From Blastomussa wellsi (lineage: Eukaryota; Cnidaria; Anthozoa; Scleractinia; Plerogyridae): DNA of 64,000 bases. How positions within the stretch are numbered: position 1 is the stretch's first letter; every line of letters starts with the position of its first letter. Of this stretch, positions 32,461 through 43,672 are shown piece after piece. Below the pieces are notes generated by a model. That model was not told the origin of the DNA. It saw only the letters and a program-made list of their open reading frames with translations, and made no database searches. The stretch spans positions 836,286 through 900,285 of the forward strand of contig OX393564.1 in assembly GCA_947652115.1 (NCBI GenBank), written 5' to 3'. Position numbers and translations under genes: made by a program.

Positions 32461-35400
32461 AAACCGCTTAAAATTTAGAATACAAAAGAGGTAACAAAGC
32501 TTCCCGAGATGTCCGCATCTTCCGAACTTTCAGTGGGATTCAAATATTATTTGTTGCAGATCTATTGTGTCTGTATTCTTCAAAATTCGGCTGGTTCGAA
32601 GAATGTCAAAATCCTTTTTTCTCTCTCTTTGTGGCGAAAAGTGTCCCGGTAATACATATCTTGTTAATTTTCTCAGCTATCCTCTGCAGAAAAAGGTGCG
32701 CTTTCCATCTTCATGTAGAAACCAGTTTTTCTGCTGAAAAGTCCAAAAGATCGATTCTTCCGTACTGGAAAAGTTAAACTATCGGGAAAAGAATACCTCA
32801 GAGGTATTCTTCTTTTCTCGTTTTTAGCGGAATGCTCGGTAAGTTCACTTTTGCACTGTCTCTTGCCATTCTCCGCGATGAAATACGCGACTGTTTTGCT
32901 GGCAAATGCGTAGTTTGTATTGTTCCATTTCCACCGGTTTTTCCTCACAAATGAAAAGCGCTCCTTAAAATGATTGAATTTGGCGAAGTTTTGGAAATCG
33001 AATAACCACGAACGAGACATTTGCTGTGTTTAATTAGCAAAAAGGAAACCACAGTTCATTTACCGTCGGCTCGCTTTGGAATTTCGACGAAAACATATTC
33101 GGAGTCTTTTTTAATTGAAGATAGAAGCATTTTGACGTTGGCAACTTGTTCAATCACTTTAGTTGCATTAATCCGCGCTTTACTCTTTCCTTTCAGGTTG
33201 TTGAGATCCTCCTCTGACTTTACATCTCGTAATTCATTTAGCTTTTGCTGTGCAGCTATTCTTTCGAGTGTGATTGCGCCTGCGGGAGACTTAACCTGCA
33301 AAACGACAAGGAAACTAAGCAATGGGAATTTTAAAGAAGCCCTCCTCCTTTTTTGGCTATAGCTCCTTTAGTCTGGTGACTAGTCTGGTCGGTAGCCTTT
33401 TTTAGGTTTCTAGTTGCACTTTTACAAACAGATTGGACCATACATGTATGCGTTGGAACAAACTGCACTTTATTGGGTATTCACAATTATTGGTGAAGTG
33501 AGTATCATGCTAAACGTCCCTCATATCAGTCGGCCACGTTACCTAAGAGTATCGATAGTTGTCGCTTAACTTTCTGATGAGGACAGTGGAAGATAATAGT
33601 TATATTATGTAAGAATACCAGCTGAAGCGACTAGAAAATCGCCGAGACACGCAAATTATGTGCACCTCCACTGTGTTTTGTGAAGAAACTTGTTCAGGTC
33701 GTTCCGTTTGCTGTTTCTCTCGTCCAGCATCCACAGCTACGTTTTCTAATCCATCTTCACCTGTTGGTCCGGGAGTAGGTTCTGGAGAGGCGCAAGGTGT
33801 AGACTCTGTTTGTCCCTGAAATACACTAGTCCGTTAATAATTTCAACTTGAAAGGCAGAAAAATCACCTAAAAATCTATCCGGATAATCCCTCTAAAAGT
33901 TTTATAAATCCCCCTTTTCTTTCTAAAAATCCGATAAATTTCTCTAAAAACTCTCATGATTTTGTTGACGAATATTTCATTATTCGTGGCGAAACTGATA
34001 AATGATTATTTGGATGCAGGGACATTGACAAAATGTAGACGATTACTAGTCAACCCTTTATCTCCCAAATGTCTATCATGCGTTCAGATCTGTGAAAGCT
34101 GCAGATTTTAAATCATTGTGTGGTTCTCGTCACAAATATGTGCGCTTGGGCGTTAAAGGGTTAATGGTGCCATAAACTTGATTTTTCAGATATTATTCAG
34201 ATTTATATAGATATATTTCACACCAACGTAATTTAAAATTGATGACAGCTTTCTAGTAGCTATAGGCAGCAATGTAATCACTGATTAGAATTTTGCCACA
34301 AAAAAATCTCCATGATTTCTAAAAATATTTTAAGGTCTAAAATTCCCTAAAAATGTCGGATATTTGTATTGACACCTGGGCAAGGCTAGGTAGGCCGGTT
34401 AAGAAAAGTAAGCAGGCGAGACGCCCAACAGTTTGTGGGTACCATTTTGAATTTCATGCCAAAAAGATGCACTGTGCGACTAATTTTCCTTGCCCAACAG
34501 CAGCACCTTCCCGCCCCACACCTGGGGTTCTAGTTACAGGGTATTACGTTAGGTGACCGTACCTTTGACAAGTTTTATTCAAAAGTCATGAAAGCCTTAT
34601 TTCCAAACACAAATTTCGGTCTTTGCCGACGAGTGGAATACTTGTCATGGGAGTGTAAGAACAAATAAAGTACGAAGCCCGAAATTAGAGTAAAATCGAG
34701 CAAAAAATTGCTAGTTGCTCATTCATTTACCGGGGCTGCATTATGTTGTCAACTAGCCAAAGCTGGGTATTATATTTAGATGAAGAAAAGTAACTCACAG
34801 GAAACATTGCAAACTTTGCAATAAATTACAAGGAAATCAACACGATCCAACTTGTTTATAAACAATAGAGAGCTGTTTCTTTATGCACGATGTCTAGCGA
34901 AGGCACAATCGGCAGAATCTCGTTTTTTTATAAAAATAATGACAATTTCCACTGCCGCGTTTCCGGCAGAATCTGAATAATTCTATAAGCAAACATGATT
35001 CGGAAAAAATTAAGACCAACTTCTTCCTAAAGGATTGCTGCTGATGAAGTATTTAACCTAAAAGCTGATAGACGGTTTAAAGAAAAACACATCTGTTAGT
35101 GGCAAAAACTGCTTGCCATAAAGTCGAAGTTACCAAGACTGATAAAGTTTGCTGTTTAAAAACTTGAAGTTTCATTACCGATACATAGTCTTGCTGGATT
35201 TGATGTTTTTTATTCAGACAAGTTTTGTTGCTGTTTAGAACTAATTGTGAAGTTAATCACGGTAGAGGCAAAGGCCGAATATGATGATAAAGAAAGATGC
35301 GATGTTTAAAACTAAAACGAGTCTTCACTCACCATGATGCTGGGCGTTTTTCTTCCAAACTTCTTGACAACTGTTATGAGCAGAGGAATGTTTACAAAGA

Positions 35401-38400
35401 TGTGAATTAACATAACGAAATAAACCATAAAATCATAGCAAATAAACCACCCAAAAGGTCACGCATTCAGCCACCATACTGTCTGTGACATGTGCTAGCG
35501 AAAAACATTTAAGAAATTTGTTTGACTTGTAAAAGCAATATCAAAGTTGTTCCACCATATGATGTCACATCCCGCGGTAATGCGTTATTGATAAGTGTTT
35601 TTGTGTTGGCAGGGTTTTAGGAGAAATTCACTTTTTGATAGAAATTATCCCGAATCGTTTGACTGTTTAATAGCTAGGAGATATAGGGGATACCTTTCAC
35701 CGTCTACAAAGCGAGCTTGAACAATAACTCTTGAAACTTTAGTTTTCTTTATAACTTTAATAACTATATAATTAACTTGTTCTTTACAATGTATAATGTA
35801 ATGTATCAACAACCCACAAAAACAGCAACTTGTTAGTATCTTTATCAAAAATATATTTTTTCAGCAGTTGTCTTCTCTATAATCTTAATGTAGATAGCTC
35901 TGATCAAAGCAGCGGACGATATTGCTTTAATACCGAATCAAATCTCCAGAATTACAAATCTGTTGAAATTTATATTGTTCCTTGCCTTGTAAAGATGTTC
36001 CGCAATCGTTGTGATAATGATTTCCGGTGATTTAGAATCTTCCCCATTATTGTTTTAGCGTTGGTCTTGGCGCCAATATTTTACTCTCGTTTCAACTAAC
36101 AGCTTTCAAATGCCGGTCAAACGTACTTGAACGATGTTGTTCCAATGTTGGTCTTGATTGTTTCGTAGCATACACACATTGTTGAGTCAGTATTGGTTAA
36201 AGATGGGTAACATGAGGCCTCTAAAGTCTGGAAAAAGACAAAAAAGTACATTTGTTGATGAAGACATAAATAATGTTGAACTTGAGAGAAGGGACTGGTC
36301 GGAACCGAAAATACGAGAGAGGCGCAGGACCCTCCCTTTCTTATATTGGAACACGAAAGGCCCACTTTCCTTCCAACCACCACCCCTCTTTTTTAATATC
36401 AAGTTGTAAAGGGCCCGTCTTCACTTCGCTCCCTTGGTCCCCATGTTCCTTGGTCTCCATGTTCTTTGGCCCCTCTATTCCCCGCAACCAACCACTCCCC
36501 CCATTTTGAGAAACTCTAGATCTCCCTCTATACATAGGGTAGGACTTTGTGAACGAGGTAGCACACCTCTACAAGCAATTTTCAGGTGTAAGGTGACAGC
36601 CATTTCCTTGTCGTATCATGGTCTTGTTTATCTTAGCACAAACCTTCAAAGCTGACGTGTCCATCGCCACCAGGATCTGCCATTTGTAGAATGTCCGTTA
36701 GTTCACTCTCTGCCATGAGCTCTGATCCAGGCATTTCTTTTAACGCTTCTTCAAGCTCGCGAAGCGTAAAGAACCCTTTCTCCTCTCGGTCGAATACTTC
36801 AAACGCGTCCTGCAAGTCTGAATCGCTTTGATGCGAGGAGGTTATTTTGGTTAAGATCTGAATAAAATCCATGAATGAGATTTTGCTGTCACCTGCAATA
36901 TAGAACAGAAACAGTAATTTAGATCAATGGTCATCAATTTGAATTTGATCTAGTTTCTGGAGTTCAAAGGTTTCGATATATTACGTTCTACATTAGGGAA
37001 GTTTACGCTTAATTATCTATAGTTAATCATCGATTAATTAAATTAAATTAATTAATTGATTATGAGGAATGTTTTTTCCCTTGATAAATAATTTCACCCA
37101 AAAATAAGTACAAAACCAATTACGAAAATTAATTACCTTCACAAGCAATCAGCTAAATTTATTAAAATGTTGACATGCCAAAATGAAAATGAGAGCTTAT
37201 TATAATAATTATGATTATTAAAGGGAGTAACATAAATAACTGACATCGACCGTACGCGTACACATTACTGTTCGTGGCGGACTTCTTTCTAATGTGGGGG
37301 CCCGAAATATTTTCCGAACATTTTTAAACTTTTCAGCCCTACGAGGCCCATAAGGGGAGCCCCGGCTCCCCCGGGCCCCTCCCCTAGTTCTGCCACTGGT
37401 GTTCCATTCATGCCTTTCACCTCCTAATCTAAACTCTGTGGCAATTACGTCTTTGTCAATGGACGTCAGATTATGGCCAAGTTGCCGACACAACTCCATC
37501 GCTTGTTTCAGAGATATTCTGTCCTTTCCTGTTCTGTCGTACACGGAAAATGCTACCTTGTATTCTGAAAAGAGGTAAAAATAACAGAAGCAAAAGATTT
37601 ATATTTATATAAGGAGGAGCTAGTCAAGTTGTCCTGTTCCTCACTTCTTGGATTGTTGGTAGAAAAACTCAAAAGAGGTAGAAATATATAAAAAAATAAA
37701 AACAAATTACAAAATATGAGACGGAATGCCAGCAAAGAAGTTAAAAACGAGACGCGGAAAAGAGGTAAATAAAGGAAGCATTAGGATGCATAAGCTACTA
37801 TAACTGTATTCGATGAGCCCTCAATTCTTGATCAGTATAGACACTAACCTTCTAGCTGCTCCGTAGAGAAAGACCTCGCGGCCCTCCATGCGCTTCTTTT
37901 CCGTGTCCTCTCCGAGTTGTCGTGCTGAAAAGTAAAACCAATCGAAAGATTAATATCATGAAATGCTGCACCATAATGATTAATCTTAGTAAGTAAAAGA
38001 TCTTGATAAATCCGTGACCATTAGCAGTACCGATGTTAGCTTCGATTTCTGCTGCAACGACCAAGACTTTAAATCCATATTTACTAGGGTGGCATAAGAT
38101 TCAAAGAAATGTGACTTTGCACACAATACGGTTTGACATATTAATCCACGTGGTATAACAAGCGCACCTCTGTATGGTCTGCTTTCCTGATGTGAAGTCG
38201 CACTCTTCTGTCGGCCGCTTTGATTTGATCAAATGCAACTCTCAACCGAACGTTAGTCATATTCGCACCATCTATCTGCCAAGAAAACCCACAAATCACT
38301 TTTATATTAAATTAAAGTAAGTCATTTTGTCCATGTTTCAAATTAATGGAGAATCCATTTAGGGGTTTTGAAGAGGCTTAATTGAAGGAAGTTTTAAGTG

Positions 38401-41400
38401 GCGGAGGATAGGAAGGGGCTAGGGGTACAGGGCAGACGGAGTGGAGGGCAGCTGAATTGACTAAGGAAGAACACACTAGCTTCATAGGCGGACAGAGAAG
38501 GGTGGGAGCATGTAAATCCCCAACAGGGCATTAATAAGACGCAGGATGTACATGCACTTTCTGAAATAGATACCTTCAATATCTTGTCCCCAGGTCCAAT
38601 AGCCTTTTCCAACATACTTCCTCTTTTGACCGCTGTGATGAAAATCCCCGGGTCCCCTGGCACACAGGGTCGGTCTCGTCCGCCGTTGATCTTCAATCCA
38701 AGTTTACCAAGTTGTCCTAAAAACGAAACGGTTAACAAATTTAATTTTTTTCTTTTCTAAAGGACATCGTTAATCGTACGTTGCAATTGCCATCTCGATG
38801 GGTGGAGACTGAGCACTTGACTAACGATATTTTCTCTGTTTGTACCTTTAGGACCTGTTGAGATTTCCACAATCTTTTCATTTTCTCCCGTCTCCTCGTC
38901 TTCAAAGACTCGAACTTCTCTATTATCCTGAAAAGACAAAGTGAGAAATTTGAATCATTGGCTTCCGCAATGGATCAGAATATTAATTCTTCTTACAACA
39001 TCATTATTTAGCAGGCAGGAGACAGGAGATACATACATACTTTATTGCAACTCCCTAAATATGCGCATGATATTGCCTTGATTGATCACAAAATTCTCAA
39101 AGCTGTCACTAGAGCGATTTTCGATTGAGTTTCCTAAAACCAAAGTGAAAGCGCAAGCAGTGCAGTAACCAATCAAAATTCGAAGAAATTACATAACGTC
39201 AGCGTGAAAGCGCGGGAAAACGCTTGCTACTTCAGTCATTAAACCCGGTGGTGCAAAGCCCAATCAGCGCCAATACTTTTGACACTCAAGAGAAAATCCT
39301 GAAAAATGCATGGTGACCAGTAAGCGAGTCACGTTTGGATCTGTGAGTTAATGGACAAAAATTTTGTTTGTAGGGTTCAAACTGTAAAAAATAGAAAAAG
39401 ACTACTTGGTTCTGAGAAATGAGAAATGAGAGAAAGGAGTGTCTGTCTACTTGAGCAGGAATGCAAACTAACCTTTGCCACTGGAATTTTCATGATTTGA
39501 ATCTTGGCCATTCTATCCGTTGCACGTAACATGTTATAAAAAATGTGCTGAGGGACATTTGTAACGTCACAGTCGTTGACCTAAAGAAAAAGAGATAGAG
39601 GTGATGCAGTCATAATCGGGCAGTGAGAAGCCATTCGATTTTTAGTGTCCATGCAGGGACTGGCGAGACTGAGGAGAGACTCTTGGAAGAGGTTTGTAGC
39701 ATTGTATGCTGAAGATTCCTACAATATTTAACACAATAGGAATGCAGTGGCAAAACATCATTCGTGCTGCGTTGAATATATGTATGCGTTAACTTATTTT
39801 CTGACATACCTTGAGAATATGGTCTCCGACTTTAGCGGTCTTTTGAAGTGAACTGCCTTCCTTTATCTTCTTAATGAATATTCCTGTGTAGCCATCAATT
39901 GACTTTTCATCTTGACCACCGTATATTTCAAAGTCAAGAGGCCAAAGTTGCCCTTATGAAAGAAACAAGGATTATTTAAAAACAAAGACGGAAACCCCCC
40001 TCTAGGGTCTACTTAAGTAACAAATGGTCAATTGTCTTGACATTTCGCGACCGGGTATCCATTTATACACTTGGGTAGGCAGGCAGGCAGGTAGGCAGGC
40101 AAAACTTCATTTTAACTCGCTTACCCCATCAACTATACAATAAGAAGAAAGCTGATTCGCACAAGGGGCGCGTGGCCACAACATGAGCTGATTAAAACAA
40201 TATAAAATTTATACTACCAATTACTAGCAGCGGCACTATACAAAGATGCTAATTACTAATTAATGTCTGATGCTAATGACTAATGCCAACACAGCAAGGA
40301 TATTGGCATATGTCGAGTGGAGAATTATACACCACTTGAACGACTCGTAAAACATATTAGTCGATTCGTATCAAGTGGAAAGTATTGGACAGGTTATCGA
40401 GAGGCGCAACGCAGGCCAGGTCTGAACTAGAAACCAGGTTGCTCGAAATCCAGCGCGCTAAACATTAGGTCGTCGCCTCTCCTATTTATTAATTAGATAT
40501 GGGCGAATAAAATTTTCAACGACGATTAACGGTCCCTGTCGACAAATTAAACGTACAACTTGTGTTTAACTGCTCATCAAACTGATTATTAATTTCACTA
40601 ACCCCTTAGTCCAACAGCAACTTTAACGTTAATCTTCTCGCCTTCGTCCAAGTTGGGTCTTATTTCTTTCTCAGATACTTCAGTACCTCTCCCTGAGTCA
40701 CTGTTGTCATCATCAAAGCTTACTGTTCCCCAAGATACCACTTTGGTAGATGCCTGAGAAACCTAAAGAAAAAACAGCGTTTAGGCAAGGAATAGAGCGG
40801 TATCCTGGTTTGTTAGCAACGCCATAAAAATTCTTTTCTGTCAAGTTTTCCCAATTTAAAGAATAAACTGCTTGAATTTTTAGCACAATAATCAATGAAT
40901 TTGTCCAAGCCGCACAATCGTAACATATTGTGATGTACGAGGTGGTCTGGTGATTTCCAGAGGTATATTAAACCCTATGTAGTTTTTGTAATATTAAGAA
41001 AACAGGCGAATAAATGGTGATGATGATAAAGTCCTTGAGCTTTTAGGTAATCAAGGTTTTCGTTTCATGCCACGACTGTTTAAGGGGGTAAGGAAATTAA
41101 CAAGTGTCCATACAGACCTTGGCGTTATTTGTAGACTGTGATCGACTACTACATTCAACTAAATTGGCTGATAGATTGTCTTATACTGACTGACCAACCG
41201 ATTGAATGACTTACTGGCTGGCTGCCTGCTTGACTGTCCTGATTGACCGACTGATTGACTGACTGACCGACCGATCGATTGATGACAGACTAATTTTCTG
41301 ATTATAATGGTGGAATGATTTCTTGTTGGCTCGTTAGCGCAACTCACCTCGTCTAAATTTCTTGTTAGAACATGAATTCGCGCATGTTTGTCGGCAAACC

Positions 41401-43007
41401 GAAGTATGTCCTCAGCCATGTGACGAGAAGCATTCCGTACATCAATATCGTCAATCTAAGATGTCAAAAAATCAATAGTAAAAGGCTGTTGGATGCATAG
41501 AGCCGCACAAACAACAATTAAGCTGGTGTGCTTGATAATGATGATGACGACGATGATGATGATGATGATGATGATGACGATGATGATGATGATGAGAAGA
41601 AATAATGCAGTAAATGGTTTCAAACCAGGGGTATCCGCGATCGTAGTTTGATCGTCTGGGTGAGGTTAGTCCTGAGAAGGACTGTTGTCGGTGACAATGA
41701 CTGACGCTTCGACAACCTGACTCTGATGATGACTTCCGCTCAGGTTGTCGAAACATCAGTCACTGTCACCGAAAACAGTCCTTCTCAGGACTACCCTCAA
41801 CCGGACGATCGAATAATAATAATAATCAGATAATAACAATAATAAATTTGTTGAGCGCCATTTCCCGATGGTTCAATAGCGCATTACAATAATGAATGAA
41901 AATACACGTGACTAATGATGATTATGATGGTGATAATAACGATGATGATTAACTAAGAATCAACTGACCTTCGTTATTTGGTATCCATGGCTCAAGAGTC
42001 TGTCTGCCTCGCTTCCAGGCTTTATCCACATTACAAAAAGTCCCGGATTTCCAGGAATATAAGGTTCGTCAATACCGCCAGCAATTTCTACGTCTGGGTT
42101 ACTGATGTCTCCTGATTGACAGCAATGAAAAGAGAAATGCTTTTTAAGAAATAACGAACCCTAATCTGAGGCGTTTGATGTAAATTTCAAGGATAATGTA
42201 AAATAAAACAAAAACATCGATTAATGAGCAATTAATATTCATGGAAAGCAGCTACGGAAATTGGACATGTAGTCATAGAAGTGGATAAAATGTTTCGCAT
42301 TTAACTTCGTGATTGAAGTTGATCATGCATAAGTCGCAAAAGATTAAGTGCTATGCGTTGGGGCTTCAGCATAGTATTGACAGTAGAACAAATATTTCGA
42401 CTAAACTATAACCTTGTCTCCGAAAAATTATGATGATACGTATTTAATTGCACTATAATACAAGAAATTGTATGACAGCTGTCCTTATATGCTTATAGTC
42501 TTATAGTCTTATAGTGCTAATACCGTTTTTTTAGCTATAATATTTGTAAGGTATTGTAAGCAAGCGACACTCCTTTAGTCGCTTTAGTCGCTTTGTTTTT
42601 GGATGCTCCAGTCCGTTGCTTGTCCACCAGCAAGGTGTTATCAGGTCGATCGTGCAAGGGCCTATTGAAGTCGGGTGGCGATCGGGAACTGTCCTAAGCC
42701 GTCGGATAATATTTGAGATCGGATGCAAAGTTTCGCATTTTCTGCATAATCAGAGCACAAAGTTGAAATTGATTTATTGAAATTGAATGTAGCCATTGGC
42801 AAAGTATAACGATTTGTTTCTCCGCAGAAACTCAGCCACAGAGGTCACTACATAAAAAACGAGCAATCCACTCTTACCTTTCGGCCCAACAGCGATTTCT
42901 ACACTGATCTCGCCATCTTGAGAGGTTGTAAAGGAATGTTCCTCGTTCGTTATGCTGGCAGGAACAGCCTTCAGAAACGCTCGGAATTTACCTCTTCTCA
43001 CGGCCAT
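29127..43007 (-). CDS. PDZ-calmodulin chimera: three PDZ domains, calmodulin-like domain, linker, fourth PDZ, second calmodulin-like domain
   Basis: Twenty-one exons join in phase to about 924 residues: 43007-42878, 42111-41969, 41455-41348, 40762-40603, 39952-39810, 39580-39473, 38927-38846, 38716-38574, 38275-38168, 37924-37849, 37564-37421, 36892-36644, 35370-35333, 33815-33666, 33295-33064, 32099-31957, 31687-31580, 31386-31314, 31052-30909, 29777-29526, 29167-29127. PDZ domains lie at about 30-125, 165-263, 275-374 and 655-754, with ligand-loop variants DVEIAGG, DFEIYGG, LGLKINGG and LGFTLHGG. Calmodulin-like blocks lie at about 390-545 and 770-924. Each opens like calmodulin (FSTEQLEEYKVAFSVYD; FSNEQIEELEDAFSVFD) and holds four EF hands. 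EF3 and EF4 keep most calcium ligands, EF1 and EF2 are degenerate. No signal or membrane segment is seen, so it is probably a cytosolic calcium-sensing scaffold (inference). Exon 13/14 borders have two in-frame solutions. The start is the first ATG, and an additional 5' exon is possible. Confidence 0.8.
30030..30480 (+). mobile_element. Penelope-like element 3' fragment (GIY-YIG endonuclease end plus tail)
   Basis: 30,056-30,271 encodes a C-terminal endonuclease-like segment (ARHFNLPNHS, then TLNPHGINERFSFN) typical of Penelope-like retroelement GIY-YIG proteins, followed by a stop. The ~200-base tail contains the dispersed sequence ACGAAGGGCTAACGCTCGAA and ACCCAGTTGATAAAACCAAA, which recurs at 63,480-63,620. 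No reverse transcriptase is present, so this is a 5'-truncated dead copy. It sits in the intron between exons 19 and 20 of the PDZ-calmodulin gene. Confidence 0.7.
30604..30905 (-). repeat. tRNA-derived SINE, family B (copy 1)
   Basis: Shares an ordered set of segments with 54,660-54,957 (GATGGGATGCTA, CAGGGTTA..CCCAGCAGTAAATTC, AGCGTCTTGC, GCTCGAAC, CGTCCGATCCGGAGT). On the minus strand the head resembles a tRNA with a degenerate B box. It ends only a few bases from the exon 19 donor of the PDZ-calmodulin gene. Confidence 0.7.
40075..40108. repeat. (GGCA)n microsatellite
   Basis: Imperfect GGCA/GGTA tetranucleotide run in an intron of the PDZ-calmodulin gene. It is part of the variable region of a SINE-like fragment that continues to about 40,485. 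Confidence 0.75.
40310..40485 (-). repeat. Degenerate tRNA-like SINE head fragment
   Basis: The stretch with CAGGTCTGAACTAGAAACC and CCAGCGCGCTAAACATTAGG resembles the tRNA-like head (B box then A box on the minus strand) of the family B SINE. It is strongly diverged and inside an intron. Confidence 0.45.
41180..41285. repeat. Imperfect (GACT)n microsatellite
   Basis: A run of GACTGACC, GATTGACT and GACCGACCGA type tetranucleotides lying directly beside exon 3 of the PDZ-calmodulin gene, on its intron side. Confidence 0.7.
41535..41597. repeat. (GAT)n/(GAC)n microsatellite
   Basis: About 60 bases of nearly pure GAT repeats with occasional GAC, in intron 2 of the PDZ-calmodulin gene. Confidence 0.9.
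41645..41815. mobile_element. Foldback element with long inverted arms
   Basis: The left arm (TGAGGTTAGTCCTGAGAAGG, CTGTTGTCGGTGACA, CTTCGACAACCTGA) is repeated in reverse complement on the right (CAGGTTGTCGAA, TGTCACCGAAAACAG, CCTTCTCAGGACTACCCTCA) around a ~20-base spacer. The arms are about 70 bases each. It has no coding capacity and is probably a MITE in intron 2 of the PDZ-calmodulin gene. Confidence 0.75.
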
Positions 43008-43564
43008 TACAACAGGATATCGTGAAAAATGCTGACCACGAAAAATTCAAAATTCGCCTCTACACAAGAACAAATATCTTTGAGCAAGAAAGTCAATATA
43101 AAAGTAAATAACTACATTGTCCAGCTGCTTTATATTCGTATTTGTTGTTTATCTTAAGAATTTGAACTTGGGAAAAATGGGGACGAAAACCTTAAGCCTA
43201 GAATTTCACCTTTGTCCTGGCTTATACGTTAAGTTTAACAGATTTCTGGAACTCGTTCGTTTCCCCATTGCATAGTAAAATCCACTCCTGGTTCTGTGAC
43301 GCACACTGTTTGGCAATAGAAATATAACCTATTGTCCAAACTTGATTTGACTTATTGCTATTCTTCTTTCTGGTTTGTTGTGATTTGTTAATTGAGGGAA
43401 ACCCGATTTGCATAAGTTCCGTCTTTGATGCTCAGTCAGCCAATTAACATTTCGATTTCCCGCCATTTTAGTCATGTCAGTGATTATACTGACTACTCTT
43501 AATAATACATTAGGTAAGAAGCAAAAGTTTGCAATCGAAAGATGTTTTATAATTAGTAGCTCAC

Positions 43565-43672
43565 CTCTCTAGCTTTCAGGGTTTCTTGATCGAGTATAAT
43601 GTCGCCTTGCCCATAATGGCCGTGCGGATCAAAGGTGATAAAATGAACAATTGACACTTTGCTGTACAACAT
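43565..43672 (-). CDS. Candidate upstream exon beginning with ATG (36 codons)
   Basis: ATG at 43,672 opens 36 codons (MLYSKVSIVHFITFDPHGHY...LKARE) ending at a good donor GTGAGC in phase 0. The composition is protein-like. It could be an alternative first exon of the PDZ-calmodulin gene, which lies 560 bases downstream on the same strand. That would need an acceptor within the current exon 1, such as the weak TCTGAAG before residue 14. It could also be the start of an unrelated gene. Confidence 0.3.

Noticed and set aside
32673..33020. 115-residue minus-strand ORF just downstream of exon 15
   Set aside because: It lies wholly in an intron of the same strand, has no splice support, and its composition is not protein-like.
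33056..33295. TGA at 33,056 as the end of the PDZ-calmodulin gene
   Set aside because: A donor GTAAAT seven bases before the stop joins in exact phase to the 143-nt PDZ exon at 32,099. The junction also matches the other PDZ exon borders in size and position.
34353..34556. 67-residue plus-strand ORF in a PDZ-calmodulin intron
   Set aside because: No splice context that fits the interleaved plus-strand gene and no recognisable domain.
36158..36409. Plus-strand ORF with charged composition, possible extra exon of the interleaved gene
   Set aside because: No convincing donor, and overlapping ORFs in all frames point to low-complexity repeat sequence downstream.
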